Source of the DNA: Collinsella sp. AF02-46-1
Lineage (GTDB): Bacteria; Actinomycetota; Coriobacteriia; Coriobacteriales; Coriobacteriaceae
DNA length: 64,000 nucleotides
Assembly: GCF_003465825.1 (NCBI RefSeq)
Contig: NZ_QSBV01000001.1
Span: forward strand, 186,001-250,000
Reading direction: 5' to 3'
Under the pieces are notes generated by a model. That model was not told the DNA's origin, did not search any database, and saw only the letters and a list, made by a program, of their open reading frames with translations. Shown piece after piece: positions 17,070-24,892 of this stretch (position 1 is its first letter; each line of letters opens with the position of its first letter). Made by a program: the position numbers and the translations under genes.

Positions 17070-18833
17070 TTAAGCGCGAGTCTTGATCTCCTCGAGCACC
17101 TTCGCAACAAACTCGTCAACGCTCATCTGAACGGTCTCGTTGGAGCGATCGCGGACGGAGATGTTGCCGGCCTCGACCTCTTTCTCGCCCAGGATGAGCA
17201 TGTAGGGCACGCGGTCGATGCTGCGGGCCTCGCGGATCTTGTAGCCGATCTTCTCGTCGCGGTCGTCGCAGACCACGCGAATGCCGGCCTCCTCCAGCTT
17301 GGCGCACACCTCGTGCGCGTAGTCGCGGCTCTTCTCGGAAACCGGAAGTGCCTTGACCTGCACGGGAGCCAACCAGGTGGGGAACTTGCCCGCAAAGTGC
17401 TCAATCAGAATGCCGATAAAGCGCTCGATGGAGCCAAAGCATACGCGGTGCAGCATGATGGGGCGCTTCTTGGTGCCGTCGGCGTCCACGTACTCCAGAT
17501 CAAAGTTGAGCGGCATCTGGAAGTCGAGCTGAACGGTACCGCACTGCCAAGTACGGCCGAGCGAATCCTCCAGGTGGAAGTCGATCTTGGGGCCGTAGAA
17601 GGCGCCGTCGCCCTCGTTGACCTCGTAGTCCATACCCAGCTTCTCCAGAGCGGTGCGCAGGCCCTCCTCGGCGCGCGCCCAGTCCTCGTCCGAACCCATG
17701 GAGTCCTCGGGGCGGGTGGAAAGCTCAACGTGGTACTTAAAGCCAAACTTCTGGTACACGGAGTCGATGAGGTTGACCACGCCCACGATCTCGTCGGTCA
17801 GCTGGTCGGGGCGCACAAACAGGTGGGCGTCATCTTGGTTAAAGCAGCGCACGCGGAACAGGCCGTGCAGGGCGCCGCGCAGCTCGTGGCGATGCACCAG
17901 GCCAATCTCGCCGGCACGGATGGGCAGCTCGCGGTAGGAGTGCGGCTTGGAGGCGTACACCAGCACGCCGCCCGGGCAGTTCATGGGCTTAATGCAGTAC
18001 TCTTCGTCGTCAATGACGGTGGAGTACATGTTGTCCTTGTAGTGGTCCCAGTGGCCACTGGTCTTCCACAGCTGCTTGTTCATGATGAGCGGCGTGGAGA
18101 TCTCCACGTAGCCGGCCTTGTGGTGGATCTCGCGCCAGTAGTCCAGCAGCGTGTTCTTAAGGATCATGCCGTTGGGCAGGAAGAACGGGAAGCCGGGGGC
18201 CTCGTCGCGCATCATAAAGAGGTCCATCTCGCGGCCGATCTTGCGGTGGTCGCGTTTCTTGGCCTCCTCCAGCATGCGCATGTGCTCGTCGAGCTCCTCC
18301 TTGGTGGCAAAGGCGACGCCGTTGATGCGGGTGAGCATCTTGTTGTCCTTGTCGCCCTTCCAGTAGGCGCCCGAGACGCCGGTAAGCTTAAAGGCCTTCA
18401 GCGCCTTGGTGTAGCAGATGTGGGGGCCGACACACATGTCGATGTAGTCGCCCTGCTGGTAGAAGGTAATGCGGGCGTCGTCGTCCAGGTCGCCGATGTG
18501 CTCGACCTTGTACTTCTCGCCGCGCTCCTCCATAAGGGCGATGGCCTCGGCGCGGGGCTTCTCGTACACGGAAAACTTGAGGTTCTCCTTGACGATCTTC
18601 TTCATCTCGGCCTCGATCGCGGGGAAGTCGTCCTCGCTGATCTTGACGCCCTCGGGCAGGTCGACGTCGTAGTAGAAGCCGTTGTCGGTCGCGGGACCGT
18701 AGGCAAAGTCGGCCTGGGGGTACAGGCGCTTGATGGCCTGCGCCATGATATGCGCGGCAGAGTGGCGGATGACGTGCGTGACCTCGTCCTGCGGGAGCTC
18801 GGCCACCGAACCGTCATTGTAGAGTGCCTTCAT
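17070..18833 (-). CDS. thrS: Threonyl-tRNA synthetase
   Basis: A class II synthetase of 587 residues that charges tRNA-Thr. The N-terminal editing domain is present (HSAAHIMAQAIKRLYPQA with the HxxxH zinc/editing motif, and MCVGPHICYT). The catalytic core follows (MNCPGGVLVYASKPHSYRELPIRAGEIGLVHRHE, motif 2 RCFNQDDAHLF, motif 3 GSIERFIGILIEHF) and then the anticodon-binding domain (KIREARSIDRVPYMLILGEKEVE). It is shorter than the usual 630-640 residues because the N-terminal TGS domain is missing: the protein starts almost directly at the editing domain. Short forms like this are known in some actinobacteria and clostridia. A promoter is visible upstream; no T-box was seen. Confidence 0.97.
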   Translation of the reverse strand: MKALYNDGSVAELPQDEVTHVIRHSAAHIMAQAIKRLYPQADFAYGPATDNGFYYDVDLPEGVKISEDDFPAIEAEMKKIVKENLKFSVYEKPRAEAIALMEERGEKYKVEHIGDLDDDARITFYQQGDYIDMCVGPHICYTKALKAFKLTGVSGAYWKGDKDNKMLTRINGVAFATKEELDEHMRMLEEAKKRDHRKIGREMDLFMMRDEAPGFPFFLPNGMILKNTLLDYWREIHHKAGYVEISTPLIMNKQLWKTSGHWDHYKDNMYSTVIDDEEYCIKPMNCPGGVLVYASKPHSYRELPIRAGEIGLVHRHELRGALHGLFRVRCFNQDDAHLFVRPDQLTDEIVGVVNLIDSVYQKFGFKYHVELSTRPEDSMGSDEDWARAEEGLRTALEKLGMDYEVNEGDGAFYGPKIDFHLEDSLGRTWQCGTVQLDFQMPLNFDLEYVDADGTKKRPIMLHRVCFGSIERFIGILIEHFAGKFPTWLAPVQVKALPVSEKSRDYAHEVCAKLEEAGIRVVCDDRDEKIGYKIREARSIDRVPYMLILGEKEVEAGNISVRDRSNETVQMSVDEFVAKVLEEIKTRA

Positions 18834-18902
18834 GGGTATGTTTTCTCCTCTCGGATGCCTAATGCAAGTGCGTGCGATGCGCTCGGCGTTTTAACTTGCA
18901 TC

Positions 18903-18930
18903 ATTATAGGCAGGTTGCCTTGGTATACAA
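18903..18930 (-). promoter_or_regulatory. Predicted thrS promoter
   Basis: On the minus strand TTGTAT and TATAAT (18903-18908) are separated by 16 bases. The -10 lies 70 bases upstream of the thrS ATG. The leader contains GCAAGT...ACTTGC, which may form a hairpin. Confidence 0.5.
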
Positions 18931-19058
18931 GCGCCCGACGCACCTTAATGGCACGGCGGGCGATTTTCTACGCATGCTTCATCGTGTGGGGCGAGACTGC
19001 GGGGCGCGCGTGGCTTGCGGCGTGCCCGTGGCTTGCGGCCGGCCCGGCGATGGATGCG

Positions 19059-19490
19059 TTACTGGATGCGAGTTCGGCAGTAGGGACAGACCTTCCAGTG
19101 CGCATCGAGCGGGCGATGACAGCTGGGGCATACGTTGCGAACCTGAGTATCGCACACCGGGCAGACGACGAAGTCCTTCTCGATAGGCGCGCCGCACTGC
19201 GGACAGGTGCCGTACTGGGCAAGTTGGCGCTCGCGCAGGGCCATGTCCAACTCCTGCTCCTCGCGGTCGGACGCGTAGGAGTGCGGGCGCAAGACCAGGT
19301 AGGCAATGAGGCCTACAAACGGGATGAGGGCGATGATGCCCCATGCCACGTAGGCGCTGGCGCCGCGGCGGCGAGCGTCAATGAACACATAGACGACCGA
19401 CAGCACATACAGGGCGATGATAAAGCCAACGAAGGCATAGACGACGCCCATAAGCTGCGGCGACATGAGCTCGGAGATGTACTTGGACAT
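19059..19490 (-). CDS. Zinc-ribbon membrane protein with N-terminal phospholipase-D-nuclease-like segment
   Basis: A protein of 143 residues. Two membrane segments occupy about residues 12-35 and 47-66 (MGVVYAFVGFIIALYVLSVVYVFIDARRR, AYVAWGIIALIPFVGLIAYLVLRP). A charged helix follows, and then two double-CxxC zinc ribbons: CPQCGAPIEKDFVVCPVCDTQ and CPSCHRPLDAHWKVCPYCRTRI. The function is unknown; such proteins probably sit in the membrane with the ribbons in the cytoplasm. It is transcribed away from the repeat array at 19591-19805, which lies directly upstream. Confidence 0.8.
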   Translation of the reverse strand: MSKYISELMSPQLMGVVYAFVGFIIALYVLSVVYVFIDARRRGASAYVAWGIIALIPFVGLIAYLVLRPHSYASDREEQELDMALRERQLAQYGTCPQCGAPIEKDFVVCPVCDTQVRNVCPSCHRPLDAHWKVCPYCRTRIQ

Positions 19491-19590
19491 TACGGATACC
19501 TTTCGGAATATTTATAATCCGGTCAAGTTTACCACGGGGTTTGTTTATATGGGACTACGGCTGGGTACGGGGCCGGCGCGGACACAAACA

Positions 19591-19805
19591 TCTCAATCTG
19601 TAACAAGTGGGAGCGGAATCCGGGTCTAGGTGTTACAGATCGAGACACAGGGGTCCCTCCCCGACTTCAATCTCGATCTGTAACAACTGGGGCCCCAAAA
19701 CCCCTCTTACTGTTACAGATCGAGACATTCAAAATCCGCCGGAAGGTTTGTCTTGATCTGTAACATCTAGAACCCAGATCGTCAGCTAACTGTTACAGGT
19801 CGAGA
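19591..19805. repeat. Alternating inverted-repeat array: six 15-bp arms, exact 40-bp pitch
   Basis: Arms begin at 19591, 19631, 19671, 19711, 19751 and 19791, each 15 bases long and each followed by exactly 25 non-conserved bases. Consensus TCTCGATCTGTAACA alternates with its reverse complement TGTTACAGATCGAGA. Arm 1 differs at one base, arm 5 at one, arm 6 at one. Each neighbouring pair thus forms a 55-bp palindromic unit, and units repeat every 80 bp. No coding sequence overlaps it. It lies between the zinc-ribbon gene and the GlpA-like operon, upstream of both. Confidence 0.9.
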
Positions 19806-19943
19806 CGAACGGTTGCCGCAGCTGTCGACAGACGAGGTCAACATCCGTGCCGGGTCTCCCCTTGCCTGCCGTTGGCGGGTGTTGCGGGGCTGTTCGCCGC
19901 ATTGCCGCCGCACCGGGGGTGTGCAGACCGTAAGATAGTCCTA

Positions 19944-19958
19944 TTGACAGCCTGTCAA
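19944..19958. promoter_or_regulatory. Perfect palindrome before the GlpA-like operon (candidate operator)
   Basis: TTGACAG-C-CTGTCAA, a perfect 15-base palindrome 17 bases upstream of the GTG start. It is too close to the start for its TTGACA to serve as a -35, so a repressor site near the transcription start, with a -10 such as TAAGAT just upstream (19931-19936), is more likely. Confidence 0.45.
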
Positions 19959-19975
19959 CTTGTCTGGGAGGCACT

Positions 19976-21430
19976 GTGACGGAAACGTTTGATATCGCGA
20001 TTGTGGGCGCGGGCATTACCGGATGCGCCATCGCGCGGCAGCTCGCGCGCTATGACCTGTCCATTTGCGTGGTCGAGGCGGCCAACGACATCGCGCTGGG
20101 CGCGTCGAAGGCCAACGGCGGCCTGGTGCATGCCGGCTACGATCCGACACCGGGCACCGTAAAGGCGCAGGTCAACGCCCGTGGCTGCGAGTTGTACGGT
20201 GCGTGGGCGCAGGAGCTGGGCTTTCTGTTCTGCCGCACCGGGTCGATGGTGTTGGGCTTTAACGACGAGGACCGCGCGCATCTGGAAAAGCTGCGCCAGA
20301 ATGGCCTGGCCAACGGGGTGCCCGAGCTGTCAATCGTCGGACCCGACCGCATCCACGAATTAGAACCGCGCGCCAGTACCAAGGCGACATGCGCGCTGTG
20401 GTGCCCCTCGACTGGGTTTGTCGACCCGTTTGAGGTTGCCATCGCCGCGCTGGAGAACGCCGTGGCCAACGGGGTGATGTTTATGCGCTCCGCACCGGTG
20501 GAAGCGATTGAAGTCGCGAGCTCGGGCGAAGACGCACGCTTTGCGCTGGCAACCCCCGCTGGCAACGTGCGCTGCCGCTACCTGATCAACGCCGCGGGCA
20601 ACGGAGCCGCGGACATCTCGCATATGGCGGGCGCCGAGGAGTTCCATATGGTCTGGCGTCAGGGCAACATCGTGGTGCTGGACAAGGAGCCGCGCACGCT
20701 CATGCCGCTCTACCCCGTTCCGACGCCGATATCGAAAGGCGTCATCGTGACGGGGACCGTTCATGGCAACACCGTGATTACCGCGACGGCCGCCGTGCGC
20801 GAGCCGGGCGACACGCAGACCTATGCGAGCGATGTAAACGCGCTCCTGAACGGCGCGCGCAAGCTGGTGCCCGACCTGGAGACGCGCCGCGTGGTTCGTG
20901 CGTTTGCCGGCGGGCGTCCGGTCATTCGGGGAACGAACGACTTCTTTATTGGACAGTCGGCCGTGGTGCCGGGGCTCTTCCAAGCGGCGGGCATTCAGTC
21001 CCCAGGCGTGGCGAGCGCGCCTGCCATTGCCGAGCGCATGGAGCTTGTGATGCGTGAGGCGGGCGTGGAGCTGCACGAGCGGGCGGACTGGAATCCAATT
21101 CGCCGCGCGCCGGACGACTTTGACCGCGCACCGCTGGCTCGCAAGGAAGAACTCATTGAGTCCGATCCCGCGTGGGGGCAGATCGCCTGCCGCTGCGAAA
21201 CGGTGCCCGAGGCCGAGATTGTGGCCGCGATCCGACGCCGTCCGGGCGCGATTTCGGTCGAGGGCGTCAAGCGCCGCTGCCGCGCCGGCATGGGTCGGTG
21301 CCAAAGCGGTTTTTGCCAGAGCCGCGTGGTGGCGATCCTGGCGCGCGAGCTGGGCTGCGACCCCAGCGAAGTGCTGTTGGAGGATGCCGGATCTTGGCTG
21401 GTCGAGGGACCTTTGAAGGGGGTGCGCTAG
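19976..21430 (+). CDS. FAD-dependent oxidoreductase, GlpA-like (anaerobic glycerol-3-phosphate dehydrogenase type)
   Basis: A protein of 484 residues. FDIAIVGAGITGCAIARQLARYDLSICVVEAANDIALGASKANGGLVHAGYD is the FAD-binding N-terminus with the DAO/GlpA signature. The C-terminal 80 residues form a BFD-like [2Fe-2S] domain: ACRCETVPEAEI...GVKRRCRAGMGRCQSGFC. It would oxidise glycerol-3-phosphate or a related hydroxy acid and pass electrons through its Fe-S centre. GGGAGG precedes the GTG start. It is followed after one base by a second flavoprotein and then DUF1667, a conserved trio in anaerobes. Confidence 0.88.
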   Translation: MTETFDIAIVGAGITGCAIARQLARYDLSICVVEAANDIALGASKANGGLVHAGYDPTPGTVKAQVNARGCELYGAWAQELGFLFCRTGSMVLGFNDEDRAHLEKLRQNGLANGVPELSIVGPDRIHELEPRASTKATCALWCPSTGFVDPFEVAIAALENAVANGVMFMRSAPVEAIEVASSGEDARFALATPAGNVRCRYLINAAGNGAADISHMAGAEEFHMVWRQGNIVVLDKEPRTLMPLYPVPTPISKGVIVTGTVHGNTVITATAAVREPGDTQTYASDVNALLNGARKLVPDLETRRVVRAFAGGRPVIRGTNDFFIGQSAVVPGLFQAAGIQSPGVASAPAIAERMELVMREAGVELHERADWNPIRRAPDDFDRAPLARKEELIESDPAWGQIACRCETVPEAEIVAAIRRRPGAISVEGVKRRCRAGMGRCQSGFCQSRVVAILARELGCDPSEVLLEDAGSWLVEGPLKGVR

Positions 21431-21431
21431 G

Positions 21432-22790
21432 ATGGCGGAATTCAAATCGAGTGCGATTGATTGCGGCGTCGTTGAGGCCGTGGCAACGCAGGCCTTCGAC
21501 GTGGTCGTTATCGGCGGCGGACCCGCCGGCATGGCGGCCGCGATGGCCGCGCATAAGGCGGGCGCACGCGTGGCCATCGTGGAGCGCGAGCAGCACCTGG
21601 GCGGCATCCTCCGCCAATGCATCCACCCCGGCTTTGGCCTGTCGCACTTTAAACAGGAGCTCACCGGTCCCGAGTACGCGCAGCGCATTATCGACCAGGT
21701 GCACGCAACCGACATTGCGCTGTTCCTGAACAGCATGGTGCTTGGGATTGATTCAGGCGAGCCTACGGAAGACACCGCGGTCCATACCGTCACGCTCATG
21801 AGCCGCGACGGCATGCTGCAGCTCACCGGGCGCGCGATCGTCCTTGCCATGGGTTGCCGCGAGCGAACGCGCAGCGAGATCAAGATCCCTGGTAGCCGAC
21901 CCGCCGGCGTGTTTACGGCCGGCTTGGCGCAGCGATACATCAATATCGAAAACCTCAAGCCCGGCTCGCGCGCCGTCATTTTGGGCTCAGGTGACATCGG
22001 GCTGATCATGGCGCGCCGCTGCACGCTCGAGGGGATTTCGGTCGAGGGCGTGTACGAACTCATGCCATACGCCAACGGTCTGCGCCGAAACGTCAAGAAC
22101 TGCCTGGACGACTTTGGCATTCCGCTGCACCTGTCCACCACCGTCACGCGCGTGATCGGACACGATCGCGTGGAGGCCGTCGAGGTGAGCCAAGTCGACG
22201 AGCACCTGGCACCCATTCCGGGAACCGAGCGCATCGTTCCGTGCGACACGCTGCTGCTTTCGGTGGGTCTGATTCCCGAAAACGAGCTTTCGGTAGGCGC
22301 GGGCGTTGAGCTTGACCCACGTACGCGCGGCGCCGTGGTGGACCAGAACCTGCAAACGGGCGTGCCGGGCATCTTTGCCTGCGGCAACGTGCTGCACGTG
22401 CACGACCTGGCAGACAATGTAACGACCGAGTCCGAGCGCGCCGGCGCGGCCGCGGCGGCGTACGCGCTGGGTGACGGAGCCGAAACGAACGCGGTCGCGG
22501 ACACGAGCTGCGAGCTCACGGTCTCCCCTGCCGGCATTGCGGGCTACGCGCTGCCGGGACGCATTACGGCTGTGGCGCTCACCAAGCTCAACTTCCGCGT
22601 ACGCCGGCCGGTCGATACCGCTCGAGTACGCATCTTGGCCAACGGCGAAGAAATGTTTGCGGGCAAAGTCCGCGCGTTTAAACCGAGCGTCATGGAAAGC
22701 TTCCCGCTGCCGGCTAAGGTGATTCAACGCGCACTCGACCTGGGTGCCAGCGAAATCGTCCTGTCCGTCGATCCCGTTGAGGAGGCATAG
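21432..22790 (+). CDS. NAD(P)/FAD-dependent oxidoreductase, GlpB/opine-oxidase-like
   Basis: A protein of 452 residues with two dinucleotide folds: FDVVVIGGGPAGMAAAMAAHKAGARVAIVERE (FAD) and SRAVILGSGDIGLIMARRCTLEG (NAD(P)H). LGGILRQCIHPGFGLSHFKQELTGPEYA and GIFACGNVLHVHDLADNVTTESERAGAAAA are conserved in the family that pairs with GlpA-like proteins. It probably passes electrons between the GlpA-like subunit and a carrier. The start lies one base after the preceding stop. Confidence 0.87.
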   Translation: MAEFKSSAIDCGVVEAVATQAFDVVVIGGGPAGMAAAMAAHKAGARVAIVEREQHLGGILRQCIHPGFGLSHFKQELTGPEYAQRIIDQVHATDIALFLNSMVLGIDSGEPTEDTAVHTVTLMSRDGMLQLTGRAIVLAMGCRERTRSEIKIPGSRPAGVFTAGLAQRYINIENLKPGSRAVILGSGDIGLIMARRCTLEGISVEGVYELMPYANGLRRNVKNCLDDFGIPLHLSTTVTRVIGHDRVEAVEVSQVDEHLAPIPGTERIVPCDTLLLSVGLIPENELSVGAGVELDPRTRGAVVDQNLQTGVPGIFACGNVLHVHDLADNVTTESERAGAAAAAYALGDGAETNAVADTSCELTVSPAGIAGYALPGRITAVALTKLNFRVRRPVDTARVRILANGEEMFAGKVRAFKPSVMESFPLPAKVIQRALDLGASEIVLSVDPVEEA

Positions 22791-22793
22791 CTC

Positions 22794-23192
22794 ATGAGTA
22801 CGAATGTGACCGAGACGCTGCGGTTCAACTGCACCACCTGCCCATCCGAGTGCCTCCTGACCGTAGAGGCGGAGCACGACGCCAATGGCACCGTGGTGGA
22901 AGTGCGCTCCGTAACCGGTAACAACTGCCCGCGCGGCGATACGTTCGCACATCAAGAGCTCACCTGCCCCATGCGCGTGCTCACAACGACCGTGGCCGTC
23001 TCCGGCGGCGACGAAGCCCTTCTCCCCGTGCGCACGGCCGAAGCCATCCCGCTGGAGCTTCACGCCCAAGCTATGGACCTCATCCGCGGCGTGGTCGTCG
23101 AGGGAGCCATCCGCATGGGCGACGTCGTGCTAGAGAACCTCCTAGACACCAACATCAACCTTATCGCCAGCATGGACATCGACCGAGCCTAA
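22794..23192 (+). CDS. DUF1667 cysteine-rich protein, third gene of the GlpA/GlpB-like operon
   Basis: A small protein of 132 residues with CTTCPSEC near the N-terminus and NNCPRG plus LTCPMRV further on, four to five cysteines that could hold an Fe-S cluster. This matches the DUF1667 family, which is almost always encoded beside GlpA- and GlpB-like flavoproteins. It may be the electron-transfer subunit (the role of GlpC in enterobacteria), but this is not shown. The start overlaps closely with the upstream gene. Confidence 0.85.
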   Translation: MSTNVTETLRFNCTTCPSECLLTVEAEHDANGTVVEVRSVTGNNCPRGDTFAHQELTCPMRVLTTTVAVSGGDEALLPVRTAEAIPLELHAQAMDLIRGVVVEGAIRMGDVVLENLLDTNINLIASMDIDRA

Positions 23193-23193
23193 G

Positions 23194-23245
23194 TAGCTAA
23201 TTGGGGACGGGGCTCTTTAGCTAATTAGGGACGGAGCTCTTTTAG
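23194..23245. repeat. Two tandem 24-base units of the GGGACGG type
   Basis: TAGCTAATT-GGGGACGG-GGCTCTT (from 23194) and TAGCTAATT-AGGGACGG-AGCTCTT (from 23218) are near-identical neighbours just after the DUF1667 stop. No function is apparent. Confidence 0.6.
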
Positions 23246-23276
23246 CTACCCGCCCATCCACCCGGTCCTCCTCCGC

Positions 23277-23343
23277 AGTTGCGGTGAAATACGGACTGTT
23301 TTATGGCTTCAGGCCGCTAAACAGTCCGTATTTCACCGCAACT
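23277..23343. repeat. Palindromic element, copy 1 (25-bp perfect arms)
   Basis: A 25-base arm at 23277-23301, starting AGTTGCGGTGAAATACGG, is the exact reverse complement of 23319-23343, with a 17-base loop. It may serve as terminator for the upstream operon, although no T-tract follows. A second, slightly decayed copy is at 24813-24878. Confidence 0.85.
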
Positions 23344-23456
23344 TATGAGGGCGCGCATGGGATGCAAAGGAGTGTCCCGAAGTGCCGGCATAAAAGGAAC
23401 GTCCCTATGTACCGGGCTTGGGATACCATGGTGGCAGCCTAGCGAAAGGATGTTTC

Positions 23457-24545
23457 ATGGCACATGTCGATGACCAGCGCGTGGCGCGCGTGCTCGATGC
23501 GCTCGAGGCTCAGCACCCCGGTGCGCAGCTGCTCGTGAATGACCCGTGGTCGATCTATTACCTAACCGGCTTTTATGCCGATATGTTCGAGCGTTTTTGC
23601 GGCGTGCTGCTCGCGCGCGGTGCCGAGCCGGTGATCCTAGTCAACGCCCTGCACCAGCTGCCAGAGTATGACAATGCCCGCGTTGCCTACCACACCGATA
23701 CCGATATCGTGACCGATGCCATCGCTCGCGAGATCGATCCGACCAAGCCGCTTGGCATCGACACTGTCATGCGTTCTGGCTTCTTAATGCCCCTCATGGA
23801 GCGCCACGCCGCCAGCGAGTTTTTCCTGGGTGACTTTGCCGTCACCGCCGCGCGCACCCACAAGGATGCCACCGAGCAGGAGCTCATGCGCGCGTCCTCC
23901 GCCGCCAACGACGCCGTGATGGCCGATGCCATCAAACTCGTCCACGAAGGCGTGACGGAGCGCGAAATCGCCGACCAGATGCTCGGCTTGTATCGCAAGC
24001 ACGGCTGCGAGGGCTTTAGCTTTCCTCCCATCGTAAGCTTTGGCGCCAACGCCGGCGACCCGCACCACGAGCCCGACGGCACCGTGCTCAAGCGCGGCAA
24101 CGTGGTGCTGTTCGACATTGGCGGACGCCATCGCAACTACTGCTCGGACATGACGCGCACGTTCTTTTGGGGCGAGCCGGACGAGGAGACGGCACGCATC
24201 TACGACATCGTGCGCCGCGCCAACGAGGCCGCCGAAGCGCTCATCGCACCGGGCGTGCGCATGTGCGACCTGGACCGCGCCGCACGCGATGTGATCGAGG
24301 ACGCAGGCTATGGGCAGTACTTTACGCACCGCTTGGGACACTCGATCGGCCTGCAGGACCACGAGCCGGGCGACGTCTCGCTGGTCAACGAGCAAGTCGT
24401 AGAGCCAGGCATGACGTTCTCCATCGAACCGGGTATATACCTCCCCGGTCACACCGGCGTCCGCATCGAGGACCTAGCCCTGGTGACCGAGAACGGCGTC
24501 GAGATTCTCAACGCCTACCCCCACGATCCGGTCCGCTTAGACTAG
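23457..24545 (+). CDS. M24-family Xaa-Pro aminopeptidase
   Basis: A metallopeptidase of 362 residues that removes an N-terminal residue next to proline. The N-terminal creatinase-like domain (LLVNDPWSIYYLTGFYADMFERF) is followed by the pita-bread catalytic domain. Metal ligands are visible: Asp in LFDIGGRHRNYCSDMTRTFFWG (two), His in HRLGHSIGLQDHEPG, Glu in FSIEPGIYLPG and Glu in RIEDLALVTE. The ATG at 23457 has AAAGGA eight bases upstream; an earlier in-frame ATG at 23418 lacks this. Palindromic elements of the same family lie on both sides of the gene. Confidence 0.93.
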   Translation: MAHVDDQRVARVLDALEAQHPGAQLLVNDPWSIYYLTGFYADMFERFCGVLLARGAEPVILVNALHQLPEYDNARVAYHTDTDIVTDAIAREIDPTKPLGIDTVMRSGFLMPLMERHAASEFFLGDFAVTAARTHKDATEQELMRASSAANDAVMADAIKLVHEGVTEREIADQMLGLYRKHGCEGFSFPPIVSFGANAGDPHHEPDGTVLKRGNVVLFDIGGRHRNYCSDMTRTFFWGEPDEETARIYDIVRRANEAAEALIAPGVRMCDLDRAARDVIEDAGYGQYFTHRLGHSIGLQDHEPGDVSLVNEQVVEPGMTFSIEPGIYLPGHTGVRIEDLALVTENGVEILNAYPHDPVRLD

Positions 24546-24551
24546 GCAATG

Positions 24552-24579
24552 CGGCAAAGGGGCTGTCCCTTTGCCGCAT
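24552..24579 (+). terminator. Hairpin after the M24 peptidase
   Basis: GCGGCAAAGGG-GCTG-TCCCTTTGCCGC forms a near-perfect stem beginning seven bases after the stop codon. There is no U-tract, so termination is likely but not certain. It contains the GGG..TCCC motif seen in other intergenic hairpins of the window. Confidence 0.6.
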
Positions 24580-24596
24580 CACATGAATGCCGCCAC

Positions 24597-24745
24597 AAAA
24601 ACGGCCTATCTACTACGTTTAGCCCGCGTGGGTCGACCATACCCGTGTTTTCGCAAAACTGGCAAGCCCTTTACCTGCGGTTTTGATTTCGCAATTCTCG
24701 GTATGGTTGAGGGTTACCGGTCAAACGTAGTAAATAGGCCCATTT
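24597..24745. repeat. Long imperfect palindrome (about 150 bases)
   Basis: GGCCTATCTACTACGTTT near 24603-24620 is mirrored by AAACGTAGTAAATAGGCC near 24723-24740. Inside, TCGACCATACC and GGTATGGTTGA also pair. The element has no coding potential and fills much of the 347-base gap between the peptidase and folC. Confidence 0.7.
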
Positions 24746-24812
24746 CGTGGCAAGCGAGTCAACTCGGGGCACAGGGCAGCCAAAAAGCCCCGTCCCAAAT
24801 TGACTGCTTTTG

Positions 24813-24878
24813 AGTTGCGGTGATATACGGACTGTTTGAGGCTTCTTGCTTGTAAAACAGTCCGTTTTCACCGCAACT
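24813..24878. repeat. Palindromic element, copy 2
   Basis: The arm at 24813-24837 (AGTTGCGGTGATATACGG...) pairs with 24855-24878, which lacks one base. The sequence is clearly related to the element at 23277-23343, but the loop differs. It lies 15 bases from the end of folC and could terminate it. Confidence 0.85.
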
Positions 24879-24892
24879 GATGTGGGGATGGG

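Noticed and set aside
17046..19517. 823-codon plus-strand reading frame opposite thrS
   Set aside because: Antisense to the well-conserved threonyl-tRNA synthetase and zinc-ribbon gene; no domain motifs.
19591..19805. CRISPR array
   Set aside because: Repeats are only 15 bases, alternate in orientation and have 25-base gaps; CRISPR repeats are longer and all in one direction, and no cas genes are present.
20360..22537. 725-codon minus-strand reading frame opposite the GlpA/GlpB-like genes
   Set aside because: Shadow of two intact flavoprotein genes with clear FAD motifs on the plus strand; its own product is compositionally odd.
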